Below, one piece after another: positions 41,129-54,700 of a stretch of 64,000 bases of DNA. Made by a program: the position numbers and the translations under genes. This DNA is from Linyphia triangularis (lineage: Eukaryota; Arthropoda; Arachnida; Araneae; Linyphiidae). The DNA lies in the NCBI GenBank assembly GCA_963978545.1, contig OZ021727.1:56308487-56372486 (forward strand), read 5' to 3'. A model generated the notes under the pieces. That model made no database searches, had not been told where the DNA came from, and saw nothing but the letters and a program-made list of their open reading frames with translations. Every line of letters begins with the position of its first letter. The stretch's first letter is position 1.

Positions 41129-44100
41129 GAAATTAATGCTCGTCGGCCCATATTAATATAAAATTATTAATAAAATTTTCAGCAAAATCTATATTTGAAA
41201 ATAAGGAGCATTGGCAGCTGCAACTCGAAGTTATTTGTTTAAAGTAGAAAACCACCACCTCCAAAGACAAAAAGGTTTGAATTAAACCGAATGCTTCTCT
41301 AAAACACTCAAAATTCTCTTTGAAACATGATGCCTCTTATAAAAAGCGTCTTCTGAAAGAAACTGCGTAGATGGGGCTAAAAAAGAGCAAAAGGCAAATA
41401 AACCAGCTCAATCTATCACCGGTGAAGCATGCAAATGACTTTTCAAAAATGCTATATTGGTCATTATCGATCAGCAACCGCCAATCTCGCGAAAGCGACT
41501 CGTCAATATTTAATAAGGTCAGTAAGCGCAACTCTTGCTTTGATATGTGTCACTTTAAGGCAGAAGATAGTTAGATAGTTTTCTCTTGTTGTGGCAGCAC
41601 TGGTTTCTTTAGTGGAGCTGAAATTGGAACTTTCTTTTTCTGGCACACAAAAATATAATCGACGATATGTCTAAACACGCGAGACCTAATTCACAGAAAT
41701 GGTAATTCGGTGAATGTCAACAAGAAATTCAGTTCATGTTGACGATAATTTTTTCTTCAGTGATGGTTGTCATGGCGATTACTTGATTTTCTTTCCTTAT
41801 GTGAAAGCCATTCTGCATCCTTCAAACAAGTAAACATATAAAAAGATTAGCTTCACTTCAGTTGCAAATTTAAATTATTCCAATGAGAAATGGGATACGT
41901 TTTAACGATATTTAATAATTGAAGTACATAATCCAAGTTACCGAAATAACTATATTACAATTTCAAGATAAATCCAATGTTTTTAATCACACAAACTCCA
42001 GCGAAGTGAAATCATTTTCTTTTCATTCGAGCAGTCCTATGACATTCTCCTCCTGATAAAAACTGGTTAAAACAAAGCACACACTAAAGAAGAAGGTCTA
42101 ATTAGACATGCTTCGCGACAGCAAATGAGACGAAACTTGCGAGAAGGCGAAACTATACATATCCAAGACCCACTTGAAGAAGTGAGACAACAGTTGCACT
42201 TTCGAACTTTCGAGACACGAGTGGCACTCGAAAACAGAAAAGATCTCATTCAGTAAAGGGTCGCGAGTAACAAATTTAAAAAAGTGAACCTCGTGGCAAG
42301 AGTGCAAGCAACGCCTATGATAATAGTGGGTCAGGGCTTCCCTACAGGGTCGAGCCTAAACTGAATGATTACATTTTCATGGCTGCTGAAGTGGATGGCC
42401 GGGGATGCTTCCTAGTTCTACCATCTACTGACATTATTGGAGGGTGGTTGTCGTCATGGCGACACACTACAGAACTCCTCTTTGATCAGAGGATTGGATG
42501 CGATGTGCGATTTTCCTGTATGGAATAGGCGTGAGAACGGATTGGATGAAAAGCGAAGAGGTGGGATCATTTTCTATTATTTGGGTACGTGACGCAAATG
42601 CTCGATAAAGGAATCACTCTGGAAATGTGAATGTTTTTGACCGGATGGGATGGTAGAGAAGTGGTGCTTTTGACCTGTTTTAGTGAGTCATTTATTTGGG
42701 ATGGATGGCATAAAAACATATACATGTTAAATAAAAATAAAAGTCTGTCACAATGACATTTTATTCAACAACGCTTTATGTAAAATAAAAAATAAATAAA
42801 GATTTTTGGAACCGCACTAAAAATTGCACATTTAATCTAATAAAGCATAAACAAGATATTGTCTATATATTACTCGAAATTTTGTTGTAAAAAAATTAAC
42901 AATAGAAATTTTTTGTTCTAAAAATAATCACAAAATTAATATCGAGTCAGAATCTATAATTGTAAATGTAATACCAGAATATGCCAGTCTTTAAGCAGAC
43001 TGGTAAAAATATAAGAAAATCGAATGTATCATCTTTTGAAAACTAATTATGTAACCGAGAAAGTTTTGTCATCTGCTCTGACGATTCCAAAGAAAAAAAT
43101 TCATATAATTATTTAAAAAATATATAAATGAATTTAAATTTAAACAACAACTATTTACTCCTTTTGTACGACGAAAGCAAAAAACTAAATGATTGAACAG
43201 AATTGAAACAAAAAACTAAATGATGAAATAAAAAAGTAATTTGGAAACATGTTTTAAAGTGGAGCCATTATTTTCCCTTACATTACAAAGTGAAAAAATT
43301 AAAAATAGAAATAAATCAGTTTTCAGATAGATTGAAAGAAATACAATGTAACTTTCCACCACCCACACCACTATTCACTGAACGCAACCCGATGCTGGCC
43401 TGTGAACAAACTCACGTTCTGCAACGGTAAGGAATTTTGATCGAAAGATAATGCCTCTGATTTCTTTGGAAAAGTACCCCAAGTGCGGTGAGAGAAACCA
43501 GATAAGATTCCGTCCGTATTTAAGAGGACCGCGTTTCTCCAGAGAAGCACGTAGAGTAGTGCTTACTCATTTTTTTATGGGACTTCGGTATTATTTTTTG
43601 AAAAAAAATGACTTAATTGAAAAAAAAAAAAGAAGAAAAAAAAAAAACCTCATTTCAACCAGTAAATATATTTTAATCTCAAATATTATGTTTGAATTAG
43701 AATAAAAAAATAAGAAAGTACGTTACCAAATAAAATGTAATAGTTTTAGTTCTATCCTTCTTTTCTCATGATGGTCATTTTTTAACGCCTAAAATGTGCG
43801 ACAACAGGATGCAATTATTCTTTATACAAAAGATTTCAAAATATTATCACCAACACTATTCAAAATTCAGTTTCTAAAAAATCTCTTCAATAATTTTAAA
43901 TAAGATTTTGTGGAAGTTACAAACTTCTGGTTTTTTGACCAACCATAAGATCAATATTAGATATTTTTTTTAAAAACAAATGTGAACAAGATATTTTCTT
44001 AAAGTCGCCAAATGCAATAATGTAACCACTCTGCGTGCTTTCTTTTTCAATACCGATATAAGTACAGAACATGTAACGTAATAAAGTAAACAAAGAAAAT

Positions 44101-44129
44101 AAATGTAGCATTTCAGTTTGAACATTTTT
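41129..44129. other. Upstream region of Evi5 exon 1; probable promoter/5' UTR territory
   Basis: GC content rises at 41340-41560 and 42050-42700 relative to the rest, as expected near a transcription start, but no TATA-Inr pair or CpG island is clear. ORFs here have no family features. Confidence 0.35.
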
Positions 44130-44551
44130 CAGGGTGGCCACAAAATTCAGGGAAAAAAAGTTCCCTGATAATTCCCCGACAGATTTCTAAAAAATTCCCT
44201 TAATTTTACGGTAAACTTTTTTTCAAATTTCCCCTAATTTTCCAGGTTTTCCAGATATGTAGTCACTCTAATCAAATAGAACATATATGCTAAGGAGATA
44301 ACATGCGAATATTTTAAAAATAGTCTTGGTAGTAATGAAAAGTTTAAATTCCATAACATTAAATTTCTAACAATTACCACAACAAATCTTCAGATAAATG
44401 GTGCCGAAATACAGAAAAACGGGAAAACATGCCTGAAAACTTCCCTGATATTCGAGAAATTTTAAAAAGTTCCCTGACATTTCCCTGATTTTTTTCCAGA
44501 ACAGAAAGCTTCCAGAGAATTCCCTGATTTCCAGGTTCTGTGGCCACTATA
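44130..44551. mobile_element. Second copy of the CAGGGTGGCCACA MITE
   Basis: Left end CAGGGTGGCCACAAAATT, right end TTCTGTGGCCACTATA (mutated outer bases). The interior words (TCAAATAGAACATATATGCT, TTTAAATTCCATAACATTAA) are the reverse complement of those in the copy at 4853-5284. It is an inverted, diverged sibling of about 420 bp. Confidence 0.85.
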
Positions 44552-44939
44552 TTCTTTTGAAGAACGATTCCGTTACATTTTCTCAAAATTGATAATGCAC
44601 AAGCATTAGGATATAGCACGTTAAGAACGCTTTCCCTCTTCGACACCTGAATGGTGGAGATTCAAAATCGTGATAGTTTTGTTTTGTGGGAAATATGTTA
44701 TTGGGATATTCAACATTCGAAAAATTAGACCCGATTAAATTTGAGGACTAGAAATGGAAAACGTCCCAAGTCTAAAAAAGAAAAAATTTCAGGAGAGCCG
44801 AAAAATGATCACAACTGGTACTTAAAGCAATGATTAAGTACATACTTCAGATTGAATTTGAAGTATTCCTACTGGAGTTGAGTTCGCACTTTGGGTGATC
44901 TCCACTTTGTTTAGCTTGGTCTTTAGGACATTTTTCCGT

Positions 44940-44997
44940 AAAAAAAAAAAAAAAAAAAAAAAAAACGATTTTTTATTTTTTTTTTATTTTTTTTTTG
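44940..44997. repeat. Poly-A/poly-T low-complexity tract
   Basis: A run of about 25 A followed by CGATTTTTTATTTTTTTTTT, a near-palindromic A/T tract just before the isolated monomer at 45027. Confidence 0.8.
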
Positions 44998-45026
44998 GTA
45001 CTTCGATCGCTTTCTATTTTTAATCC

Positions 45027-45125
45027 TCAATTAATCTCCCTAAAAGTTGGTTAATCAAGATCGGAATAGCTTATATTTTCTGTATCAATCCTTGTTGACA
45101 TTTGTACCAAATTTGAGAACTGTGG
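45027..45125. repeat. Isolated monomer of the ~147-bp repeat
   Basis: GGTTAATCAAGATCGGAATA, GCTTATATTTTCT, TTGTTGACATTTGTACCAAA and GAGAACTGTGG match the array at 2745-4490 over about 100 bp. It shows that the repeat is dispersed in the genome. Confidence 0.85.
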
Positions 45126-47676
45126 TGGAAAAATTATTAATTCGTAATTATTAATAGTCAGTGTATTCGCTTTTGTGTAATTTCGTGCAAAGGTGAAAAG
45201 TCTAATTTAAGTATTTAGGTCACAAATTTCAGTCACCTTGTAGACATCATCAGACATCTTTTGATTGTATTTATACCCGAAAGTAAAATACTCATAAATA
45301 TAAAAAAACAAATTCAAGTTCTAAGCAACCAAAGACGAACAATGAATGGATGAATAAGAGCATTGACTTTTTGTATCCTTGAAGTCTTTTTAACAGCTGT
45401 AAGGGCAAACGACAGTAAACAAAAGTCTGAAACAGTAGGTCAGCCAGTACTTCAGAACCAAAATGGTTGAAGTATATCCTCCAGCTAATTAAGGAAAATG
45501 TGGTCCACCTATAATTCATGTTACCGGTTAGCAAGGATATAGCAACCTCGTACAAGAGGCAATGCCATTGGCTTTTTTTTAATTTATTTATTGTTTTTCA
45601 AAAGACTATTGAACTGGTCACGTGTAAAAGTAATAGAAATGAAACGTAAGAAGTGAAGTTTAAAGCGGGAAAATCAGGTCTTGAGCCGCATTTCTACTAC
45701 CTTGTGAAAAAAGAAACTAGGCTAAAAGTGAATTCAGATTATTTAATTTGATGGATGTTTTCTTATCGCTCTGCTCCATATTTTAGTTTTGATTTAAATA
45801 TCGTAAGTAAATCAAGTTCAATCTTCATTCGGTGATTTCGAATTTAAGAATATAATGAAGTATGCTCTGCATTAAGAAGACTTGGTACCCCTTCATTTAA
45901 AAAGAAAACATATTGTTTTCTAATTTCTGCTTTAAAATAAACTTTCGGACATTCTCTATGTTCTGGTAAGTTTATAAATTAAGCTTAGGCATAAAAATAA
46001 TATTTGTTGTAAGGATTTTAATGGAATGGATTTTACTCCAATGTTGAAATTTATATTCTTATGTTTATGTTTTATTAGATTTATTGCTTCTATTAAAAAA
46101 AACTAAGGATGGAAATGAAGTTAAACCATTTGTCTTAAATCAAAATGTAGAAAAATATAAATTTTTACCGATTTTTTACCTGAACACGTAATTTTTAAAA
46201 AATTTATAGCTGTTTCACTTTTTCAAAATGTGATAAATAATGTTACACTATGTGTATTTGTAAAAAGTTGAGTTTTTTATTTTGAAGGAGGCGCGCGTCT
46301 CAAGTTAAATGGTAGATACGGTATATGGTTTGTTCTCAGTGGACCTTTATTACGCAGCGTAAAAAAGTAGATTATTTCTGCAACCAAAGGATGCTGCAAC
46401 AATTCATTGCATACACTTCTAGGTAATCATTTCAACAATAAGTTACACTCACAAACGTAAATGGTATACCCCAATTTCAAGGTTACTCTTTATCTATTAA
46501 CAATACTCGAAGTTACTTTTCAACAAGATATAATAATATAAAGAATAAAAAGATAAAAAAAAAAAAAAATTGAAAAACAATTACAATTTTTCAAATTACA
46601 AGCCCCACATGAACACTTTTTATAGTTTTATTTATTTAGTTTCAATCAAGAAATACTAGAAGTATGTAAAAATTGTCTTTTCAAAAGCTTGCATTCTAAT
46701 TTGACTTCTAATTTGGACATCCAAAATCCAATGAAGCCCTGAATTTTTATTTAAGATGGTACCTGGCCTAATAAGCTTCTGGTTTAAAATTTTAAATACA
46801 AAAGAGCATTTACTGTCAAAATAATTTTTCTCTCATATTGCTTGTTAATCATTAATAATAAGTATAACATTCCGATAAACAAAACCTAGTTAATTTACAG
46901 AATTTCTCAGAAGTAATGTTGAAATTGGTAATTTAAACGTTTATTTAAATAAAGCATACATAAAATCCTTTCATTTCTCGACATTAACAATTAGGTTGTC
47001 CAATAATTTATTATTATGTGCATCAACTAATTAATGTTATCAACTAATTAATTTTTCAAAAAGACGTTAAATAGAAGGAAATATAAAGTTTTCATTGGAT
47101 GTGGTATTTATTTCATTAGAAATTTCAATCTTTTCGATGATTTTGATGCATCGAGTTTTATGAAAAATATTGAATATTCGTGAAGAGTTCAGAGCACTTA
47201 ATGTCTTTCCAAACTAGTATTAAAGGTCTGTCTGAGTGAAAAATAACTTAAGCTGGAACTACATCTCTAACTTCGGTCATTGGCACCATACCGATTTACA
47301 TGTTCCATCAGAATTTGAAAATTGTATGCTTATTATACGCGATTATAATCTAACAGACGACAGCTGGGAAATGTTCTATTTATCGTTATCAATAGCCTAA
47401 ACAAACATAAACATTCTGCAAAGAACTTTAATTTTATCTTTAGTGTATATTCAGCTGTATCAGCCTATTGAAAGGGAAACATCACTTGGCTTCCGTAATA
47501 GGAGCTGAGCAAGAATGAAAGGAATCGAAGTCTTCAAAAAAAAAACTATATTGGATCATATCTATAAACAATAAAAACAATTAAGTATCAATAGGATTTA
47601 ATTTTTTTCCCTTCGCCTTAGACCTAATTTGTATCGTATAAAGAGATTTGGTTGCAAAAATTATTAATAATAGTAT
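45126..47676. other. Intergenic; no gene recognised
   Basis: AT-rich sequence. The 87-codon minus-strand ORF at 45292-45555 is hydrophobic and matches nothing I recognise. Confidence 0.4.
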
Positions 47677-47735
47677 ACTAGCTGAATACCTAAGCTCTTC
47701 TACGAAATTTCTCTTTATATATTTTGACAATTAAT
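47677..47735. mobile_element. Head of the same dispersed element as at 2565
   Basis: ACTAGCTGAATACC and CTCTTCTACGAAATTTCTC match the 5' end of the tandem-bearing element at 2565-2625. The internal array is missing here, so this is a truncated or solo end. Confidence 0.65.
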
Positions 47736-48341
47736 TGCCTAATTAACATTTACAACGTTTCAAAAAGTGGTAAAAAAGTGGTACAAAGTAATCATTAATT
47801 AAATTTACTAATTATCGAAAAAAATATTTTTAACGATTATAGTCTTTTCTAGCTTCATGCCTCATTGATTATTTACAATAATATGCTAACAAGCTGTGCA
47901 TATTGGTACAGTTCAATTTTACTTTGACACGTGGAATAGGAATTGGACACGTGAATGGTATTTTATCATGATACTTGAAAAATAAACAATCTTCTTTTAA
48001 TTTTAATAACGCACGAATTTAAAAAATGATTAAAGTAAGCAAATGTATTAAAATCGGCCATCATCATCAGTACTCCCGAACAACCCTAGCTGTTGACCCA
48101 GAATAACACTAACCAATATGTCCAATGAGGAACTTGCACAAGTGAGGAAAATGAATATTATTTTTGGTATTTTCTAATGTTATCCAACGAATATATTTGA
48201 GCAGTGTAATTATTTTTTATCTTTATGCTTTCAATTAATAAAAAATCGAGTTTGAAATTAGCTGAAATCAAAGCAAAAGTCACGTAACCAAAACGCATTA
48301 AAAAAACTGTGACGTAGTTACGCATGGATTTCGTCGAAAAT

Positions 48342-48387
48342 CCGAGGAGGAACCTCACTCCCTCCTCGTCTAAAACAGGTTTTAGAC
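48342..48387. other. Two adjacent hairpins
   Basis: CGAGGAGG and CCTCCTCG pair across a short loop, and the next 20 bp form a second perfect 8-bp stem (GTCTAAAA / TTTTAGAC, loop CAGG). A CRE-like TGACGTCA occurs about 15-25 bp further right. Function unknown. Confidence 0.5.
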
Positions 48388-48419
48388 TGGTTCATCATTT
48401 GCGCATTGACGTCACACGC

Positions 48420-51015
48420 AAAAGTAGCTCTTTCCTGCTAAATCGCAAGGTGAAAAACTAAATATAGTTTTTAACTATCTATCCGAACTCAAACTCTTGA
48501 AAGAATGGTATTGTTTTCCATGATTTTTCCTCTACTTTTATTTCAAAATAAAATGAAAAAACGTGAAAATTCCTCATTTTCCACACATGGGATGTTCTGA
48601 ATACACGCTGAAAGTTAAACGGAAATCCCTAAGCCATTTTAACGTGGCTTACTTATCAGATGACAAACCTACAAGTTAAACGTAGCTTACTATCAAGCAA
48701 TATACCAACAAACATATATTATAATCATGATTGTGAAACTCGCAACAACATGTCTATAAAATAAATATTTTACACCAATTTTGTTTAAGTAGGAAACAGC
48801 ATATTACAACAAGCAGATAAAAATCTAACTTATGAGCAACATGCATAAACATAATGGGCTTTATATAGCTTGAAAAGTCCATTTAATTTTAAAATTTAAC
48901 GATTTCAAGAATTACTAATTTTACGAAATTCAAAAAATACTAATTATATTTATTATACATTATACGTAATATGACATCCTTGTATAATTTCATTGGAAAT
49001 ATTTATTTCGAAAATACAAAGAATAATATATTCTACGTTTTACATAGTAAAATACATTGAAAAGGAAGAACCAGTTTTCTTCTTTTTAATGTATTATATT
49101 TACATCATAATTTATCATTGCTAAAGCTAAAACAGAAATGGAAAGTAGTATGGATAATTTTAAAAACAAAACGGATACAAATACCCACGTACTCCAGTTT
49201 GTTTACCCAAATAACAAAAACAAAAGTATTTCCTAATTTTGGTTAAGTTGCAAAAGCGGAAAATAATAGGATTCAGACAATAAACTTAACAGTGTTTTAG
49301 GTAAGTTATTATGTTAAATTTCGTTTTCCGTGTAAAAGAAACAAATCGCGAGTGTACTTGAAATTACATGCAGTACTCAACAGAAATTCGTAATATTACA
49401 AACTATAAAGGGATTATTTGTAAAGGAAAAACACTCACGATACACAAATTCTATGTGTGTCACAATGATCAATCAATATTTTTCTGTTTAAAAATACAAG
49501 TTCTATTTTTGAAATATTATTATTAATATTTTTTATTGAAAAACAACTAAAAGGTTTTTACGTCGCTTAATTTTACACAGAAATAAACAAGCATTACATT
49601 TATATATTTATTTTTAATAAAAAAAAGTTAGCTGTGATAAAATAAATTATGAATTATTAAACATCAAATGTTAAAATAATTCTCAGTTTTTATATTTTAG
49701 AAATCAGGACATCATTTTACAACTATTTTCACAAACAAGTTCAAAATAATTTTTTATTGAAAAAAAAATCTTTTAAACTGTCCTGCATTTCAAATGTTCA
49801 TGCCAAAAAAGTCTAACTTACTTTTTAAGGAAGTAAATAAAAAATTATCGAACAATAATTATCTTTCACAAATAGCTAATTGAAGGAAATAACCGTCTAT
49901 TATTCAAGTAAATCCGCTTATGGCCTTTTTTTATTTAATTATAGTGGCCAACTATACCACTTTGTAAGATTAATGATTAGTCCTTTGAGAAATTTCCTAT
50001 TGTCATACCTTATCAGTCTGTTGCAAAAGAGCGTTAATTAGTAAAGGACCAACAGCTTCAACACAAAGTTAAGATTTTTTTTTTTTTAATTATTATTCAA
50101 GTCCTCCACTTCGTTAAGAAATTTTGAAAAGCACACCTGTAATGCTGACTCCGTCGATTACCTTATGGCAGTACAACATTACATCTTCGCGACGTGAAGT
50201 TATGGCAAACTGAAAAGTTTTGCGATTTGTAATCGTTTGTCTGGAAAGAGATATAAAGTGAAGCAATGTACCATAGTTCAAACTGACTTCATCTTCAAAG
50301 AGGTTGAGCAATTAAGAACGAGTACAAAATGTTAAAGGGAATCGTAAATAAATGCCGTGGTAGTTACAAGACTAGCTTTGGTGCATTTTGTTTAAGAAGA
50401 GGTAAAAAAAAAGTCACCCAATGGAACTATAAAAAAAAAAAACATAAAAGCGCTACTAGGATAACACATCAATAATTTATTGCATTTAAAAAAAATCGAA
50501 TGAGTTACGTATTAATTGATTTCAGAAACTAATTCGATATAAAAATCGATTTAAAAAATTAAAATACATTAACTCGATTGTATCGGCGATGTAGTTATCA
50601 GCCTGAAGCTAAAACTAGAAATAAAAAACTTGACCTTCAGCTGAAGCAACTTAGTAATACATAAAGTCAAAAGAAGGCTTTCATTGAATAAGGTAACAAT
50701 AGTGAAAGACTAGGACCCCCACTGAGACTAGCTGAATAAACAATTATACCCCATCACAGTGCCACATAGAGAGGAAAAAGCAAGAGCAGAAGAATATGTC
50801 AAGCATTGAGTTGACTGATTGCGGCATATGCCTTTGCAGTTATTTTGATCCGCTATAAGGGTTGGAATCATTATTTTGCAAGGGGGCACGCAGAAATAGA
50901 AATAAAAAAATAAATAAAATGCGAACCTTTAAATGGTTTCGCCTTTAATGGTTTAGTGAAGCAGTTATGCCACAAGGAAATCATTAGTTTTGCTAACTGG
51001 GATATTCATAACCCA
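48420..51015. other. Intergenic; no gene recognised
   Basis: AT-rich with short homopolymer runs. No supported coding exon, RNA gene or complete mobile element was seen. Confidence 0.4.
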
Positions 51016-51586
51016 TTATATATATATATATATACATATATATACAGTGGTAGAAGTGAGAAAAAAAAAAGTGGGGGGATGCCCAAGAGCCAAGAGTTGT
51101 GACAAATGCACCCCCCCCCCCCTCACCCCAACGATAAATTTTATAATTTCGTAACTTATAATAAAATATTAATTTGTAAGGAAATAATTTATACTTCCTA
51201 ACACTAACGTTAATCAAGGGTTCAAAATTTATATTGTTATTTTAATGAATATTCTGCAACTTAGTTTTTTACTTGGAAGTAAGAAATAAAGTGAAGTAAT
51301 AATTATACATTATATAAATAACTGCTTATTAAGATTTAAATAGTGCTTCCAAATGTGCATATTTTCATGAAATTAATTTAATAGAGAACTCTAAAACGTA
51401 TTTCTTTTAATTACCATGTCTTGTCTTTTTTTTAAACAAGAATAGAAATTTAACTTAAAAGTAAGTTCCTCCAAAATTAAAAGTTTGACAAAATGGTCCA
51501 AATGTAACAGCATTTGTTAATTTCAATACTTATATTTTTATACAAAATAGTATAATGCATTTTTATAATAATAATGCATACATATA

Positions 51587-51621
<35 letters not shown>

Positions 51622-51794
51622 TTTGATAACTTGAACTCACTTTTTTTCAGTGTCATTATATTCAAAGGTTAATGTTATTTTTCTTGAATAGTTTTTAAAT
51701 GGAATGAGTGTCTTTAAAAGTGGGGGGGGGGGGTGAATTTCAGTGGATTTAGAAGTGGGGGGGGGGACGCATGGGTATATATATATATATATAA
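51016..51794. repeat. Segment bounded by (TA)n and opposed G-run/C-run tracts
   Basis: The left side has (TA)n at 51016-51044, CAGTGGTAGAAGTG, GTGGGGGG and a 12-base C run (51111-51122). The right side has a 12-base G run (51722-51733), CAGTGGATTTAGAAGTG, a 10-base G run (51757-51766) and (TA)n to 51794. The repeated CAGTGG-AGAAGTG blocks are direct, while the C and G runs are inverted. It may be a non-autonomous element of about 700 bp. The class is unknown. Confidence 0.5.
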
Positions 51795-54700
51795 ACGCAA
51801 CTTTTTTGTAATACATTTACTAAACGTTTCGTGTCGAGAGTGGAATGAATTATAACGTATAAATCGATGGATAACGAAAACATGCTAATATTTTCGACCA
51901 TTTGACCGTTATATGGGCAGTACATTTTCAAATTAAAGAAAACGAAGGCGATAAAATAATTTGCTTAATAACAGTAAAATTATTATTCCGCGAACTTTAT
52001 AAAAATAAAACTCTACGCCAACATAAATGTGGGAAGGAAGGACAAGATGTGTGGAGGCTTAAAAAGATAGAATCACATGTTGTAAACAAGGCCAAGCAAC
52101 AATAAAATGGACAATTCAGGATATTTATATAATCAGTCTTACAGACAAGGACTGAATACGTTTCTTGAACTAAGTTGGATCATCCTTCGAGATAAACTTC
52201 AAAGTCTGTCAATATAAAAAAAGCCGAAGATGTTAGCTGGATAATAATTAGTTGTGTTAGAAACGTATAGTGTTTTACAGAAAACTGAATATGGCTTAAA
52301 ATATACATTAATTGCTCAGTTTGAACACACGAAACTTCCTAAAAAGTAATGCAATTTTTAACACATAAATCACAGAATCCCACTTACGCTGGTTGCTGAA
52401 ATGCAAACCCGTAATCCAACATAATTCTTTTTGCACTACGAAAGGACCTTCTAAGGAGAGCCATTTAAAACAACAAATGAACCTCACGCAAAATTCAAGA
52501 CGAATAAGCACTTCGCAGTTTTTCAAAGACCTAAATATAACTCAAGGAGACTCAACCAAAAGAAAATGGCCACTCTACTGGACTGAGCGGTTACAAAAAG
52601 ACAATTCAAAGTGACCCCTAAGGTATAAAAAAAAAAAAAATATCACCAAGCCAATAGGCTACCTCTCTTAAGAAAATACCTCCAACCCCCTACCTGCATG
52701 ACTCATCCACTAACCGTCTTAAATACTAGTATGCTGAAATATATGCCTAGGTATACGACAGGACGCAACCACTTTCCAGAACTCCAAAAAGCCTCCTAAG
52801 ATATTGATTCTATCTCTGAAGTACACTACGCAGATGAATGTTTTAGATAAAACTTGGATTTTTTCATGAATTTTAATTCTTTTTTAATATGCTACTTTAC
52901 AGAAACTGTTAACTGGAAACAATGAATGCCCCTAATTTAAATATTAATATTTTTAAAACAATTTTTATAGTCTTGCGGTCTAATTCCTTTATAAGGTTAA
53001 GGAAAATGGCGAATAGTCACTTTTTCTTGTTGTATAATAATTCGGATGAACGCTATTCCATCATTTCTCTTAAAGGTAAATAAAAATAATATTTATATAC
53101 AGGAACTTGTCAAAGACATGAACTCAACTCTCAGAGTCACATCCGATATCAAGTTATCGTACGGTAGAATAACTTAACAGGATATTCGCTGTGGTGGTTT
53201 TTGCGGCGGGATGAACACATAAGTCCGGGATTGAGCATGCATGTGATCCGCGCGCATGTCAGGTTCTAACTTTACTTAATGTGATAATAAATTTATATTA
53301 CATGTGATTTATATGGTTAATGTGATTACAAAAATTAAATTGATTATAGGAGGAAGAATGCAATTGATTTGGTTAAAGAGGAGTAGAGAATAATTTAAAA
53401 ATTTCTAAACACCACATAATTCAAAGGAATTTAAAAATTAGATGTCACAGTTTTAAAGTAGTTTTTCGTTAACGAAAAATTCTGGATAGACCTTTCAAAA
53501 TCTAGCACTTTTTCGAAATTAAACTTATAAGTAATCGATAAAATATAAATTTTAGTTTACGAAAAACGGATTTGTATCAAAATCCATTTCATTACTTTCA
53601 AACAAACCTCTAACAGATTTACTCATTGTAACACGATTTTATTTAATGATACAGTAGTTTAAAGTAAAAGCGTGTGTCAGTTCTTTAACACGAAAATGCA
53701 CAATAATAAAGAGGAACCTGGCATGGGTCTTAAAATTAAAATATAAGATCGAAGTGCCTTATGGTGAAGTTAAAAAAAAAAAAAAATGGCAAATAGTATA
53801 ATAAATAGAATGGTTAAAAGTTTATATAGATTTTTATGCGATTTCAAAAGTGTTTATTTGCCAAAGTAGTTAAAAACGGAGCAACTAATAAATTAATTGA
53901 TTTAAAAAATAAACGATGTTAAAGCTATAGTACAAGTTACACAGATAATTACTATGGATACAATTTTACATACAAGATCACTATCATTGATCAAATTAAA
54001 ACAGTTTAGAAAATTAATTTTAAGTGGATTAGAAAGCTAATTAAATTATAGGTGGAAGATGCGCTTACAAATTCAAGTCCCTAAAATAGTTAAGTGACAG
54101 ACAGAGGCTGCATATTTTACAAAAATGTTGAAAGATTTGTGTTTTTATAATTTATCTTAAGAAATGCACAGACATCTCTAAAAAAAAAAAAACTCCAAAT
54201 AAATTCAGCATCAAATACTTCTGAACAGCATACGGGCTTTTTTCATACTTATCTGAAGGAATAATTTATCATAAACTCGGCACAATTCATCAAATATTAC
54301 TCAACGTTTTTCATTTGGATGTGTGAAAGAATAAGAAACGTTTGCAAGAAAGATTAAAATGCAAAAGCTGTTTTGAATTTTTAAACTGTAAAGTCAATTT
54401 TTTGTTACAGTAAAAGGGAGGAATCAGTTTTGGCAACGATTCCCATAACATAACATTTGTCATAAACAAATGCTTTTTTGTGTGTAGAGTGTACATTTTA
54501 ATGAGAAAATGATAGTCATACTTCAATATTTCTCTAAATTTCAAAGCAACTGATTGCCCTTTCAATGTAAGTATAATTAATATATAAACAGCTTTCATTG
54601 TTAAAATTTATCAATTTGGAAAAATTATAAATTACTTTCTGAAAACAGTCAATAGTGATGTAAAACGAATTTCAAGTTCTGTGCTACACAACACGATGAA

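Noticed and set aside
45292..45555. 87-codon hydrophobic minus-strand ORF
   Set aside because: No recognisable membrane-protein family, no splice context, and a composition typical of translated AT-rich DNA.
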